Source of the DNA: Eubacterium sp. AF22-8LB
GTDB lineage: Bacteria > Bacillota_I > Bacilli_A > Erysipelotrichales > Erysipelotrichaceae
Direction of reading: 5' to 3'
Length of the DNA: 64,000 bases
Assembly: GCF_003458715.1 (NCBI RefSeq)
Contig: NZ_QRVI01000012.1
Span: 1-64,000 of the forward strand
Shown here piece after piece: positions 8,388 through 17,495 of the stretch (position 1 is its first letter; each line of letters opens with the position of its first letter). The notes beneath the pieces are model-generated. The model did no database searches and was not told the DNA's origin. It was given only the letters and a program-made list of their open reading frames with translations. The position numbers were made by a program, and so were the translations under genes.

Positions 8388-8846
8388 ATGGACAATCTTA
8401 AAGAATGGATTGAAGAAGTTCTTAATGCGAATGGGTGCCATTTATATGAAATTGAATGGATTACAAATCAACAAACCCCATTATTAAGAGTTTCAGTTGA
8501 AAAAGAAGACGGTACAATGGATTTGGATACTTGTGCAACTTGTTCAGATGCGATTGGACAAATGCTTGATGAAAAAGACTGGTATGCCAATGAATACATG
8601 CTTGAGGTTTGTTCGCCAGGAGCAGAAAGAGAGCTTAAGACGGATGAAGAAATTCAAAGAGCTGTTGGTAAATATGTCTATGTCAAAATGAAGGATCCAA
8701 AACAAGGATTAGATCAAGTGATTGGAGATCTTGTTGAAGCAACAGAAAACGATGTAACCATTTCATATCGTGATAAGACAAGAACAAAAAAGATCACTAT
8801 TGAAAAGAGTAATATTTCGCTGATTATGACAGCAGTAAAGGTATAG
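8388..8846 (+). CDS. rimP: ribosome maturation factor RimP
   Basis: Needed for 30S subunit assembly. The 152-residue protein has the RimP N-terminal alpha/beta domain with the LLRVSVEKEDGTMDLDTC segment, the EVCSPGAERELK signature near residue 80, and a C-terminal SH3-like domain. The start at 8388 is chosen because AAGGAG lies 8 nt upstream; an ATG at 8343 sits inside the leader hairpin. First gene of the rimP-nusA-rnpM-ylxQ-infB-rbfA operon, the usual order in Firmicutes. Confidence 0.93.
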   Translation: MDNLKEWIEEVLNANGCHLYEIEWITNQQTPLLRVSVEKEDGTMDLDTCATCSDAIGQMLDEKDWYANEYMLEVCSPGAERELKTDEEIQRAVGKYVYVKMKDPKQGLDQVIGDLVEATENDVTISYRDKTRTKKITIEKSNISLIMTAVKV

Positions 8847-8856
8847 GAGAACAAAG

Positions 8857-10485
8857 ATGAAACCAAAAATTAAAGTTAAAGATATCGCTAAAGCATTACA
8901 GGGTATTGAAACAGATCGTAAATTGACTAAAGAAATCGTTGAAGATGCATTAAAAGAGGCTTTAACTAAGGCTTATCGTAAACATATCGAAATTCCTGAT
9001 GCTTATGTACGTGTAGACATTATCGATGATACGATTCACATTTACCATGAGCGTATGGTTGTTGAAGAAGTTGAAGATGATGAATTAGAAATTGAATTAG
9101 AAGAAGCTAGAAAAGAAAATCCAAACATTCAATTGGGTGATATGGTCGATGAAGAAGTTGATTTTACAGACTTTGAACGTGCTGCTGTAGTACTAGCAAA
9201 GAATGTTATGAAACAAAAGATTCGTGAAGCAGAAAAAGCATTGGTATATGAAGAATATTGTGACAAAGTCGATGAAATGGTTTTAGGTACAATTGAAACG
9301 GTTGAAGAAAAATTTGTTGTTGTCAATATTGGTAAAACATATGCGGTCATGAAAAAATCAGATCAGATTCCAACAGAACACTACAAAGAAGGAGACAACA
9401 TTTTAGTTGTTATTACGGAAGTAAATAAAGAAACAAAGGGGGCACAGGTTTTAGTTTCTCGTGCTACACCAGTTTTTGTTCGTCGTTTATTTGAACGTGA
9501 AGTTCCTGAAATTTACAATGGTATTATTGAAATCAAAGCCATTGCCAGAGATCCAGGTGAAAGATGTAAAATTGCTGTTTATTCACACAATGAAAATATT
9601 GATCCAATTGGAGCATGTATTGGTCCTCGTGGAAGTCGTGTTCAAACCATCATCAATGAATTACATGGTGAAAAAATTGATATCTTCGAATGGTCAGACA
9701 ATATCAGTGAATTAATTGCGAATGCATTAAGTCCAAGTGTTGGTGTTGCAGTCATTCCAAATGAAACTGTAAAAGATGGATTGATTGTTGTTGTGCCTGA
9801 TAACCAATTATCATTGGCTATTGGTAAACGTGGTAAAAATGCGCGTTTAGCTGTTAAATTAACAAACCACAAGATCGATATCAAATCAGAAACTGAAATG
9901 CAGGAATTAGGTATTGACTATATGGCTATTTCAGCTAAGATGCAGCAGGAATATGAAGAAAAGAAAGCCAAAGAACGTGCTTATAAACAACAACAAAAGA
10001 TTGAAGAATTAAAATCAAACGAATCTGAAATCGAAAATATTGATGTAGCTGACTTCACTTATGAAGATGAAGAAGTGGATGCGGTTGAAGAACATGCCGA
10101 AGATACTTTATTCGAAAAAGAGAACACAGTTAAAGAAACTGAACAAGAAAAAGAAGTTGATGAAATGGAAGAGGCGGCTCGTATTGCGAAACAAAATCGT
10201 AAAGAAAAGACGGCTGCTGATGTAAAGGAATATACTTCTAAATTTGAATCTATGGCAGATGCTTCAAACAAACAAGAAGAGGTTGTTTCTAAACCTAAGA
10301 AAGAAAAAGAAAAGGTTGAAGAAGAAAAGAAACCTGTTGAAGTTAAGAAATTCAACTATGAGGATATGAAGCCTATCTATTCAGAAGAAGAGTTAGCTGA
10401 AATCGAAGAGCAGGAATATGAAGAAGAAAATGCTTGGGATGATGATGTTGACTACGAAGAATATGATGAATACTATGATGACTAG
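8857..10485 (+). CDS. nusA: transcription termination/antitermination factor NusA
   Basis: RNA polymerase-binding factor for pausing, termination and antitermination. The N-terminal domain is followed by an S1 domain (about residues 135-200) and two KH domains with the GACIGPRGSRVQ and LSLAIGKRGKNARLA motifs. Residues from about 370 to 542 form an added, strongly acidic, low-complexity tail ending in EYDEYYDD; many Firmicute NusA proteins stop soon after KH2. Its function is unknown. Confidence 0.95.
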   Translation: MKPKIKVKDIAKALQGIETDRKLTKEIVEDALKEALTKAYRKHIEIPDAYVRVDIIDDTIHIYHERMVVEEVEDDELEIELEEARKENPNIQLGDMVDEEVDFTDFERAAVVLAKNVMKQKIREAEKALVYEEYCDKVDEMVLGTIETVEEKFVVVNIGKTYAVMKKSDQIPTEHYKEGDNILVVITEVNKETKGAQVLVSRATPVFVRRLFEREVPEIYNGIIEIKAIARDPGERCKIAVYSHNENIDPIGACIGPRGSRVQTIINELHGEKIDIFEWSDNISELIANALSPSVGVAVIPNETVKDGLIVVVPDNQLSLAIGKRGKNARLAVKLTNHKIDIKSETEMQELGIDYMAISAKMQQEYEEKKAKERAYKQQQKIEELKSNESEIENIDVADFTYEDEEVDAVEEHAEDTLFEKENTVKETEQEKEVDEMEEAARIAKQNRKEKTAADVKEYTSKFESMADASNKQEEVVSKPKKEKEKVEEEKKPVEVKKFNYEDMKPIYSEEELAEIEEQEYEEENAWDDDVDYEEYDEYYDD

Positions 10486-10496
10486 GAGTAAGTTAC

Positions 10497-10757
10497 ATGC
10501 GTAAGATTCCAATGAGAAAATGTGTCGTTACCCAAGAACGCTTTCCTAAAAAGGAATTGATTCGTGTGGTGCGTACACCTGAAAAAACAGTTGAGATTGA
10601 TTTAACAGGTAAGAAAAATGGGCATGGTGCTTATATTCAAAAAAGCTTAGAAACCCTAGCTCTTGCGAAAAAGAACAAGGCTTTACAAAGAGCTTTAGAA
10701 ATTGAAATTCCTGAAGAAGTTTACCAGGAATTAGAGAACATCATTACCAATGAATAA
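10497..10757 (+). CDS. rnpM: YlxR/RnpM family RNA-binding protein
   Basis: 86-residue YlxR-family protein. The MRKCVVTQERFPKKELIRVV start and GHGAYI motif are typical. In Bacillus this family modulates RNase P (RnpM). It lies between nusA and ylxQ, its standard place, and overlaps ylxQ by 8 bp. Confidence 0.88.
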   Translation: MRKIPMRKCVVTQERFPKKELIRVVRTPEKTVEIDLTGKKNGHGAYIQKSLETLALAKKNKALQRALEIEIPEEVYQELENIITNE

Positions 10758-11040
10758 GATTACGAATTTGATCCAGCTTGCCTATCGAGCAGGTAAGGTG
10801 GCAAAAGGCGATTCTTTACTTGTAAGTATTCAAAAATCTCAAGCCAAAGTTGTTATTGTGTCTTCTTTATGCGGTCAAAACCGTATGAAGAAGATTCAAG
10901 ATAAATGCACATTTTACAATGTGCCGTATATAGTAGTAGAACCATCTGTATTAGATGATGTTTCATACAAAAAGATGAGTGCTATTGCGATTGTAGATAG
11001 TGGCTTTGCCAAAGCGATTATCGAAAAGATGAAAGGTTAG
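10750..11040 (+). CDS. ylxQ: YlxQ, L7Ae-type ribosomal-like protein
   Basis: 96-residue protein of the L7Ae/L30e/S12e/Gadd45 fold, likely binding kink-turn RNA. Visible signatures are [12 protein letters not shown] near the start and the C-terminal [11 protein letters not shown]. Position between rnpM and infB is conserved in Firmicutes. Its exact role is not established. Confidence 0.85.
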   Translation: MNKITNLIQLAYRAGKVAKGDSLLVSIQKSQAKVVIVSSLCGQNRMKKIQDKCTFYNVPYIVVEPSVLDDVSYKKMSAIAIVDSGFAKAIIEKMKG

Positions 11041-11048
11041 GTGATTCG

Positions 11049-12896
11049 ATGGCTTATAACAACAAAAACAAAAAGAAACCAAATCGAAAAGGGCATAAGA
11101 GTTCGTATCAGTCTAATGCACCTAAAAAGGAAGAAGCAGTAAAGGAAATCACATATAGTGATGCGATTACTGTAGGTCAGTTAGCACAGTTGCTTCATAA
11201 GAACAGTTCTGAAATCATTAAATTTTTATTTATGATGGGAAATATGTCAACAATCAATACGGTATTATCAGATGATGATATTGAATTGATCTGTATGAAC
11301 TTCAATGTGGAAGTACATAAAGAGGTTGTTGTTGACGAAGATGATATTGAAGAACAACTTCAAAATGTAGAAGAAGATGAATCCAAATTAGTACCTCGTC
11401 CTCCTGTTGTCACAATCATGGGTCACGTTGACCATGGTAAAACAACATTATTGGATACAATTCGTAAAGCGAATGTTACGGAAAATGAATTTGGTGGTAT
11501 CACACAGCACATTGGTGCGTACCAAGTATCCTTAAAGGGAAGAAAGGTAACATTCTTAGATACACCAGGTCACGAAGCTTTTACAGCTATGCGTGCGCGT
11601 GGAGCGGAAGTTACGGATATTGTTATTATCGTAGTTGCAGCGGATGATGGTGTTATGCCACAAACAAAAGAAGCCGTAGACCATGCGAAGGCTGCAGGCG
11701 TTCCTATTGTAGTTGCGGTTAACAAAATTGATAAACCAGGTGCAAATCCAGACCGTATCATGTCTGAAATGAGCGAGTTAGGAATTATGCCAGAAGAATG
11801 GGGCGGAGATACAATCTTTACTCAGGTTTCAGCTAAAAAAGGAACTGGTGTTCCAGAATTGTTGGAGACTATGTTATTAGTTGCGGATATGCAGGAATTA
11901 AAGGCAAATCCAGATACAAATGCTTCGGGAACTGTAATTGAAGCAAAACTAGATAAAGGTCGTGGACCTGTTGCCACATTGTTAGTTCAACGTGGTACAT
12001 TACACACGGGAGATAGTGTTGTAGTTGGTACTAGTTATGGTCGTGTTCGTAAGATGACAAATGATCGTGGTATGGAAATCAAACATGCTGAACCAAGCTG
12101 TCCAGTAGAAATCATTGGTTTAAATGAAGTGCCAAGAGCCGGTGATGTATTCATGTCTTATGATAGCTATAAAAAGGCTGCTGAAATTGCAGGTCATCGT
12201 TTGGATAAACAAATTGAAAAAGAACGTAATTCAACAAGCGCTATGTCTTTAGAAGATTTAGCTAAGAAAATTGATGAAGGTGATGTTCAAGAAATCAATG
12301 TCTTGATCAAAGCCGATGTTCAAGGTTCTGCGGAAGCTTTAAAGGCTAGTATGGAAAAGCTAGAAGTTGATGGAAACGTTCGTATCAATGTCATTCGTTC
12401 AACTGTAGGAACAATTACAGAATCAGATATCTTATTGGCAAGTGCTTCAAATGCGATTATTTATGGATTCAACATTCGTCCTAGTGCAGCTATTCGTAAA
12501 AAGGCTGAAGAAGAAGGTGTGGAAATTCGTTTACACAACATCATCTATAAGGCTTTAGAAGAATTACAGGCTGCTATGAAAGGTTTGCTTGCACCAGTAT
12601 ACGAAGAGGTAGTTATTGGTCAGGCAGATGTTCGTCAAATCTATAAAGTTAGTAAGATTGGTACAATTGCTGGATGTATGGTTACGGATGGTAAGATGAA
12701 ACGTGACTGTAAAGTTCGTTTGATTCGTGAAGGTATTGTTGTTTATACAGGTAAACTTGGATCATTACGTCGTTTTGAAAATGATGTTAAGGAAGTTATA
12801 AATGGTTACGAATGTGGTATGACAATTGAAAACTTTAACGATATTAAAGTAGGAGATATTATAGAAGGCTTCGAAGATCAGGAAGTGGAAGAATAG
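11049..12896 (+). CDS. infB: translation initiation factor IF-2
   Basis: GTPase that positions initiator tRNA on the 30S subunit. G motifs: GHVDHGKTT (G1), DTPGHEAF (G3), NKID (G4). A short lysine-rich N-terminal extension and the IF-2 N domain (about residues 40-95) precede the G domain. At 615 aa the N-terminal region is much shorter than in E. coli or B. subtilis. It ends one base before rbfA. Confidence 0.96.
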   Translation: MAYNNKNKKKPNRKGHKSSYQSNAPKKEEAVKEITYSDAITVGQLAQLLHKNSSEIIKFLFMMGNMSTINTVLSDDDIELICMNFNVEVHKEVVVDEDDIEEQLQNVEEDESKLVPRPPVVTIMGHVDHGKTTLLDTIRKANVTENEFGGITQHIGAYQVSLKGRKVTFLDTPGHEAFTAMRARGAEVTDIVIIVVAADDGVMPQTKEAVDHAKAAGVPIVVAVNKIDKPGANPDRIMSEMSELGIMPEEWGGDTIFTQVSAKKGTGVPELLETMLLVADMQELKANPDTNASGTVIEAKLDKGRGPVATLLVQRGTLHTGDSVVVGTSYGRVRKMTNDRGMEIKHAEPSCPVEIIGLNEVPRAGDVFMSYDSYKKAAEIAGHRLDKQIEKERNSTSAMSLEDLAKKIDEGDVQEINVLIKADVQGSAEALKASMEKLEVDGNVRINVIRSTVGTITESDILLASASNAIIYGFNIRPSAAIRKKAEEEGVEIRLHNIIYKALEELQAAMKGLLAPVYEEVVIGQADVRQIYKVSKIGTIAGCMVTDGKMKRDCKVRLIREGIVVYTGKLGSLRRFENDVKEVINGYECGMTIENFNDIKVGDIIEGFEDQEVEE

Positions 12897-12897
12897 T

Positions 12898-13236
12898 ATG
12901 TCATTAAAAACAGAACGTATGGAGATGACAATTCAAAGAGAGATTTCACATATTCTTCAATTTGAATTGAAAAATCCTAAATTAGGTTTTTGCACAGTAA
13001 CGGATGTACAATGTACAAATGATTTATCACAGGCAAAAGTTTATGTGACATTTTTAGGTCAACAAGGTCGTAATGATGCAGGTATGCGTGTATTAAATCA
13101 GTCGAAGGGTTTCATTCGTTCGGGTGTCGCAAAGAAAATAAAGATTCGTAAGATGCCAGAATTGATCTTTATTCAAGATACAAGTCTTGAACAGGGAAAT
13201 AAGATTGAAAACATTTTAAAGGAAATCGAAAAATAG
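12898..13236 (+). CDS. rbfA: 30S ribosome-binding factor RbfA
   Basis: 112-residue KH-like protein for late 30S maturation and cold adaptation. The MEMTIQREISHILQFELKNP start and the C-terminal PELIFIQDTSLEQGNKI segment are family hallmarks. Last gene of the operon, followed immediately by a terminator. Confidence 0.93.
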   Translation: MSLKTERMEMTIQREISHILQFELKNPKLGFCTVTDVQCTNDLSQAKVYVTFLGQQGRNDAGMRVLNQSKGFIRSGVAKKIKIRKMPELIFIQDTSLEQGNKIENILKEIEK

Positions 13237-13265
13237 AGAAGACTTAGTGGTCTTCTCTTTTTTTG
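13235..13265 (+). terminator. terminator of the rimP-rbfA operon
   Basis: A 9-bp stem AGAGAAGAC/GTCTTCTCT with a 6-nt loop and a run of eight T's on the plus strand. Confidence 0.9.
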
Positions 13266-13390
13266 TTTGTCGATAGTATTAAGGAACAGAGTCCTAATGG
13301 TAGATAAGTAAAATTCTTTGTTAAGAAGTATGTGAATATAAAACATATCCCTGCGAGAATAAATAATATTCGATTTATATTTGTGTTCAT
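13244..13390 (-). CDS. small membrane protein, 48 aa
   Basis: Short minus-strand ORF with a good Shine-Dalgarno, AAAGGAG, about 10 nt before its ATG, and a TATAAT box upstream of that. The product has two hydrophobic stretches (about residues 8-22 and 27-40) and a charged end (KKREDH). The stop lies in the arm of the rbfA terminator, so the two convergent units share that hairpin. No family recognised. The SD, promoter-like element and two-helix pattern argue for a real gene. Confidence 0.5.
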   Translation of the reverse strand: MNTNINRILFILAGICFIFTYFLTKNFTYLPLGLCSLILSTNKKREDH

Positions 13391-13451
13391 AGTTATTGTA
13401 ACTCCTTTAAATTGATTATAACAGAAAAAAATTGTTGAATTGTAAAAAGTA

Positions 13452-13489
13452 AGAAAAAAAGAAGAGATTCAGTTTTAGATGAATCTCTT
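13452..13489 (-). terminator. terminator of the downstream thiolase gene
   Basis: On the minus strand, a 9-bp stem AGAGATTCA/TGAATCTCT with an 8-nt loop followed by TCTTTTTTTC. Confidence 0.85.
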
Positions 13490-13519
13490 TTTGAAGTAGT
13501 TAGTTATTATTGATTTAAA

Positions 13520-14704
13520 TTAGTCACGTTCTACGATAGTAGCACAACCCATACCACCACCGATGCAAAGTGTAGCTAAACCTTTCTTAGCGTCACGTTT
13601 TTGCATTTCGTGTAGTAATGTAACTAAGATACGGCATCCACTAGCTCCAACTGGGTGTCCTAATGCAACGGCTCCACCGTTAACGTTAACTTTGCTCATA
13701 TCGAATCCTAATTCTCTAGCAACAGCTACAGATTGTGCAGCGAAAGCTTCGTTAGCTTCGATTAAGTCCATATCATCAACTGTTAATCCAGTTTTTTCCA
13801 TTACTTTACGAGTAGCAGCAACTGGTCCAATACCCATAATTTCTGGTTCAACACCAGCTAATGCACCTTGTACCCAAGTAGCCATTGGTGTAACACCTAA
13901 TTCTTTAGCTTTTTCTTCGCTCATAACAACGATAGCAGCAGCACCATCATTGATACCTGAAGCATTACCAGCAGTTACCATTCCGCCTTCTTTTCCAGAG
14001 CAGCAACGTAATTTAGCTAATGATTCAGCAGTTGTTCCTGGACGAGGTCCTTCATCAACTTTGAATTCAACGATTTCTTTTTTAACTTTAACTGGAACTG
14101 GTACGATTTCGTCATCGAATTTGTGTTCAGCCATAGCTTTTTCTGCTTTTTGTTGAGAGTTAGCTGAGAATTCATCTAATTCTTCACGAGTTAAGTTCCA
14201 ACGATCACAGATGTTTTCTGCAGTGATCATCATGTGGTAGTGGTTGAATGCATCAGTTAATGCATCGTTAACCATTGTATCAACGATAGTAGCGTTGTTC
14301 ATACGGTAACCGAAACGTGCTTTTGTCATTGCGTATGGTGCCATTGACATGTTTTCCATACCACCAGCAACTACGATATCAGCTTGACCAGCCATGATCA
14401 TTGCAGCAGCTTGGTTAACACAGTTTAAACCAGATCCACAAACAACGTTTAATGTTACAGCAGGAACTTCAATAGGTAGACCAGCTTTGATGCTAGCTTG
14501 ACGAGCAACGTTTTGTCCTTGAGCTGCTTGGATAACACATCCCATTAAAACTTCGTCAACTAGTTCAGGTTTAACACCTGCACGGTTTAATGCTTCTTTA
14601 ATTACGATAGCACCTAATTCAGCAGCTGGAGTGTTACTTAAAGCTCCACCCATTTTACCAATAGCAGTACGACATGCACCTGCTAAAACTACTTTTTTTG
14701 TCAT
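13520..14704 (-). CDS. thlA: acetyl-CoA C-acetyltransferase (thiolase), copy 1
   Basis: Condenses two acetyl-CoA to acetoacetyl-CoA, the first step of butyrate formation. The 394 aa carry the active-site Cys in NVVCGSGL (about residue 88), the His in GHPVGASG and the second Cys in CIGGGMG. It has its own promoter and is followed by a terminator. A second, clearly different thiolase gene lies just upstream on the same strand. Confidence 0.94.
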   Translation of the reverse strand: MTKKVVLAGACRTAIGKMGGALSNTPAAELGAIVIKEALNRAGVKPELVDEVLMGCVIQAAQGQNVARQASIKAGLPIEVPAVTLNVVCGSGLNCVNQAAAMIMAGQADIVVAGGMENMSMAPYAMTKARFGYRMNNATIVDTMVNDALTDAFNHYHMMITAENICDRWNLTREELDEFSANSQQKAEKAMAEHKFDDEIVPVPVKVKKEIVEFKVDEGPRPGTTAESLAKLRCCSGKEGGMVTAGNASGINDGAAAIVVMSEEKAKELGVTPMATWVQGALAGVEPEIMGIGPVAATRKVMEKTGLTVDDMDLIEANEAFAAQSVAVARELGFDMSKVNVNGGAVALGHPVGASGCRILVTLLHEMQKRDAKKGLATLCIGGGMGCATIVERD

Positions 14705-14754
14705 ATTAATATTCCTCCATGTAAGACTATTAAGTCATTTACCTTTTAAACTTT

Positions 14755-14784
14755 ATCATAGTGAATGATGAAAATCAATCACAA
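14755..14784 (-). promoter_or_regulatory. promoter of thiolase copy 1
   Basis: Minus strand TTGTGA, an 18-nt spacer and TATGAT, about 50 nt before the start codon. Confidence 0.45.
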
Positions 14785-14791
14785 ATTAAAA

Positions 14792-14807
14792 AATTCACAA
14801 GTGAATT
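14792..14807. promoter_or_regulatory. inverted repeat upstream of thiolase copy 1
   Basis: AATTCAC-AA-GTGAATT, perfect 7-bp arms about 8 bp upstream of the -35 box. Possible operator; it contains TTGTGAA on one strand, a Rex-like half site, but the spacing is not the Rex pattern. Confidence 0.35.
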
Positions 14808-14813
14808 CAAAGA

Positions 14814-14838
14814 AATAAGGAGAATAGCTCTCCTTATT
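14814..14838 (-). terminator. terminator of thiolase copy 2
   Basis: 10-bp stem AATAAGGAGA/TCTCCTTATT with a 5-nt loop. The following T-run on the minus strand is short (TCTTTG), so some read-through is possible. Confidence 0.7.
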
Positions 14839-14840
14839 AA

Positions 14841-16046
14841 TTAATCGCACATTTTTACGATAACAGCGGCACCTTGTCCTCCACCAATACATAGGGAAGC
14901 AAGACCGATTTTTGATTTACGTTTTTGCATTTCATATAACAATGAAACTAAGATACGGTTACCACTAGCACCAACTGGGTGACCTAAAGCAATAGCACCA
15001 CCGTTTACGTTTGTCTTAGCTAAGAATGCTTCACGATCCATTCCTGTAGCTTCTTCCAATTCGTGGATAACACCTAATGATTGTGCTGCGAAAGCTTCGT
15101 TTAATTCAACTAAATCAAGATCTTCAATCTTAAGATCTGCATACTTCAATGCATTTAAGATAGCTGGAGTAGGACCTAATCCCATAACTCGTGGGTCAAC
15201 TCCACCTTGTCCAAATCCGATAACTTCAGCGATTGGTGTTAAGTTATATTTCTTAACAGCATCTTCACTAGCAACGATAGTAAATGATGCACCATCATTG
15301 ATACCAGAAGCATTACCTGCTGTTACAGTTCCATCTGCATTGAATGCTGGACGTAATTTAGCTAATTTTTCAAGACTTGTTTTACGAGGGTGTTCATCTG
15401 TATCAAATACAACTTCACCTTTACGAGTCTTATAAGTAATAGGAACGATTTCATCCTTGAATTTACCTGCAGCAATAGCAGCTAAAGCTTTTTCTTGAGA
15501 AGCAAATGCGAATTCATCTTGTGCTTCACGAGAAATGTTATATTTCTTAGCGATGTTATCAGCTGTACATCCCATGTGAATTCCATACATTGCATCTGTT
15601 AGACCATCGTGTAACATAGCATCAACTAATTTTTGGTCTCCCATCTTAGTTCCTGTACGGTTTTTGTAGCTTAACATGAATGGAGCACGAGTCATAGATT
15701 CAACACCACCAGCAACATATAAGTCACCAAAGTTAGCTTGAATACGAAGTGTAGCTTCCATAACAGCTTTCAAACCTGAACCACATAACATATTGATTGA
15801 TTGTGCACAAACTTCAACAGGAATACCTGCATCAAATGCAACGTGACGAGCAATGTTTTGTCCTAAACCTGCAGCGATTACGTTACCAATAATAACTTCG
15901 TCCAAGTTTGCTGGATCGATGTTAGCCTGTTTAATAGTTTCTTTTAAAACTGTAGCTCCAACAGTTGCTAAATCAACATCTGTTAGACTTCCCAAAAAAG
16001 TACCAATTGCACTACGTTTAGCAGCAACAATATAAGCTTTTCTCAT
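14841..16046 (-). CDS. acetyl-CoA C-acetyltransferase (thiolase), copy 2
   Basis: Second thiolase, 401 aa, with the active-site Cys in NMLCGSGLKAV, the His in GHPVGASG and the Cys in CIGGGQG. It diverges from the butyrate operon starting with bcd and has its own TTGACA promoter. The two neighbouring thiolases may differ in redox regulation or chain-length preference (inference). Confidence 0.93.
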   Translation of the reverse strand: MRKAYIVAAKRSAIGTFLGSLTDVDLATVGATVLKETIKQANIDPANLDEVIIGNVIAAGLGQNIARHVAFDAGIPVEVCAQSINMLCGSGLKAVMEATLRIQANFGDLYVAGGVESMTRAPFMLSYKNRTGTKMGDQKLVDAMLHDGLTDAMYGIHMGCTADNIAKKYNISREAQDEFAFASQEKALAAIAAGKFKDEIVPITYKTRKGEVVFDTDEHPRKTSLEKLAKLRPAFNADGTVTAGNASGINDGASFTIVASEDAVKKYNLTPIAEVIGFGQGGVDPRVMGLGPTPAILNALKYADLKIEDLDLVELNEAFAAQSLGVIHELEEATGMDREAFLAKTNVNGGAIALGHPVGASGNRILVSLLYEMQKRKSKIGLASLCIGGGQGAAVIVKMCD

Positions 16047-16095
16047 TTGTATACCTACTTTCTACTCCTAATCGAGATTTACTTTTTACAACGTT

Positions 16096-16124
16096 AGTCT
16101 AGTCCTTTAAATAGGGGATGTCAA
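16096..16124 (-). promoter_or_regulatory. promoter of thiolase copy 2
   Basis: Minus strand TTGACA, a 17-nt spacer and TAGACT, about 50 nt before the start codon. The Rex-type palindrome lies about 70 bp further upstream. Confidence 0.7.
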
Positions 16125-16194
16125 CCACTTGTTTATAATTTCACATGCTAAAAATGCTCAATATATATTAATAAGATAAAGCTTATTGAACAAT

Positions 16195-16212
16195 TTGTTA
16201 AAATATTAACAA
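16195..16212. promoter_or_regulatory. Rex operator (predicted)
   Basis: TTGTTAAAATATTAACAA: perfect 7-bp arms around 4 bp, an exact match to the clostridial Rex consensus TTGTTAANNNNTTAACAA. Rex is an NADH/NAD+-sensing repressor of fermentation genes. The site lies 5 bp upstream of the bcd -35 box and between two divergent promoters. Confidence 0.8.
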
Positions 16213-16217
16213 AAGCA

Positions 16218-16246
16218 TTGACGAGGTCGAAAAAAGTATGTAGAAT
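16218..16246 (+). promoter_or_regulatory. promoter of the bcd butyrate operon
   Basis: TTGACG, a 17-nt spacer and TAGAAT, with an untranslated leader of about 80 nt before bcd. Confidence 0.75.
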
Positions 16247-16335
16247 ATGACTGTGTGAAAAGTTTAACATACTTTCTCATGCTATCGATGTCCTAATTCG
16301 AATAGTTCAAAAAACTGGAAAGGAGAACTTCATTT

Positions 16336-17475
16336 ATGGATTTCAATTTAACAGAACAACAATTAATGATGCAAAAGTTGTTCAGAGAAGTTGCGCAAAA
16401 CGAAGTAAAAGAAAACGCAGCGGATGTTGACGAAAACGAAAGATTCCCTAAGGAATCTGTAGAAGTGATGCGTCAAGCAAAAATGCTTGGTATTCCTTAT
16501 TCTCGTGAATACGGAGGAGCTGGCGCAGATTATTTATGCTACATTTTAGCAATTGAAGAATTGTCTAAAACATGTGCTACTAGTGGTGTAGTTTTATCAG
16601 CTCACACTTCATTAGGTACTTGGCCTATTGCTCAGTTCGGTACTGAAGAACAAAAACAAAGATTTTTAACAGATCTTTGCACAGGTAAGAAATTAGCTGC
16701 ATTCGGTTTAACTGAACCAAACGCAGGTACAGATGCTGCTGGACAACAAACAACAGCTGTATTAGATGGTGACGAATATGTTATCAATGGTACAAAAATC
16801 TTCATTACAAATGCTGGAGAAGCTGATGTATATGTAATTTTTGCCATGACAGACAAAACTAAAGGAACACGTGGAATTTCTGCTTTCATTCTTGAAAAAG
16901 GAACTCCAGGATTCACATTCGGTCTTCACGAAAAGAAATTAGGTATTCGTGGATCTGCTACATGTGAATTAATCTTCAATAATGTACGTATTCCAAAAGA
17001 AAACTTATTAGGAAAAGAAGGTATGGGATTCAAGATTGCCATGCAGACACTTGATGGTGGACGTATTGGTATCGCAGCTCAAGCATTAGGTATTGCTCAA
17101 GGTGCTATCGACGAAGCTGTTGCTTATGTAAAACAACGTAAACAATTTGGTCGTCCAATTGCTAAATTCCAAAATACTCAATTCCAATTAGCTGATATGC
17201 AAACAAAAACAGATGCAGCTCGTTGGTTAGTATATTCTGCAGCTACTGCTAAACAAGAAGGTCGTCCTTATACTCAATTAGCTGCTGAAGCAAAATTATT
17301 TGCTGCTGAAACAGCTATGGAAATTACAACTAAGGCTATCCAATTATTAGGTGGATACGGATATACTCGTGACTTACCAGTAGAAAGAATGTTTAGAGAT
17401 GCTAAGATCACTGAAATCTACGAAGGTACTTCAGAAGTACAACGTATGGTCATCTCTGGCGCAATGTTGAAGTAA
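16336..17475 (+). CDS. bcd: butyryl-CoA dehydrogenase
   Basis: Acyl-CoA dehydrogenase family flavoenzyme, 379 aa. With EtfAB it reduces crotonyl-CoA to butyryl-CoA and, in anaerobes, bifurcates electrons from NADH to ferredoxin. The FAD/substrate segments FGLTEPNAGTDAAG and IFITNAGEADVYV and the C-terminal catalytic region IYEGTSEVQR are present. It leads the operon bcd-etfB-etfA-hbd-crt-CoA transferase. Strong RBS AAAGGAG. Confidence 0.94.
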   Translation: MDFNLTEQQLMMQKLFREVAQNEVKENAADVDENERFPKESVEVMRQAKMLGIPYSREYGGAGADYLCYILAIEELSKTCATSGVVLSAHTSLGTWPIAQFGTEEQKQRFLTDLCTGKKLAAFGLTEPNAGTDAAGQQTTAVLDGDEYVINGTKIFITNAGEADVYVIFAMTDKTKGTRGISAFILEKGTPGFTFGLHEKKLGIRGSATCELIFNNVRIPKENLLGKEGMGFKIAMQTLDGGRIGIAAQALGIAQGAIDEAVAYVKQRKQFGRPIAKFQNTQFQLADMQTKTDAARWLVYSAATAKQEGRPYTQLAAEAKLFAAETAMEITTKAIQLLGGYGYTRDLPVERMFRDAKITEIYEGTSEVQRMVISGAMLK

Positions 17476-17495
17476 GAAAGGAATTGGTGTTGAAA

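Noticed and set aside
13563..14156. 197-codon plus-strand ORF opposite thiolase copy 1
   Set aside because: It is a shadow of the real gene, lacks an SD and has a biased composition typical of antisense frames.
14792..14807. Rex site before thiolase copy 1
   Set aside because: It is an inverted repeat, but the arms are 2 bp apart and oriented AATTCAC/GTGAATT, not TTGTNAA-N4-TTNACAA.
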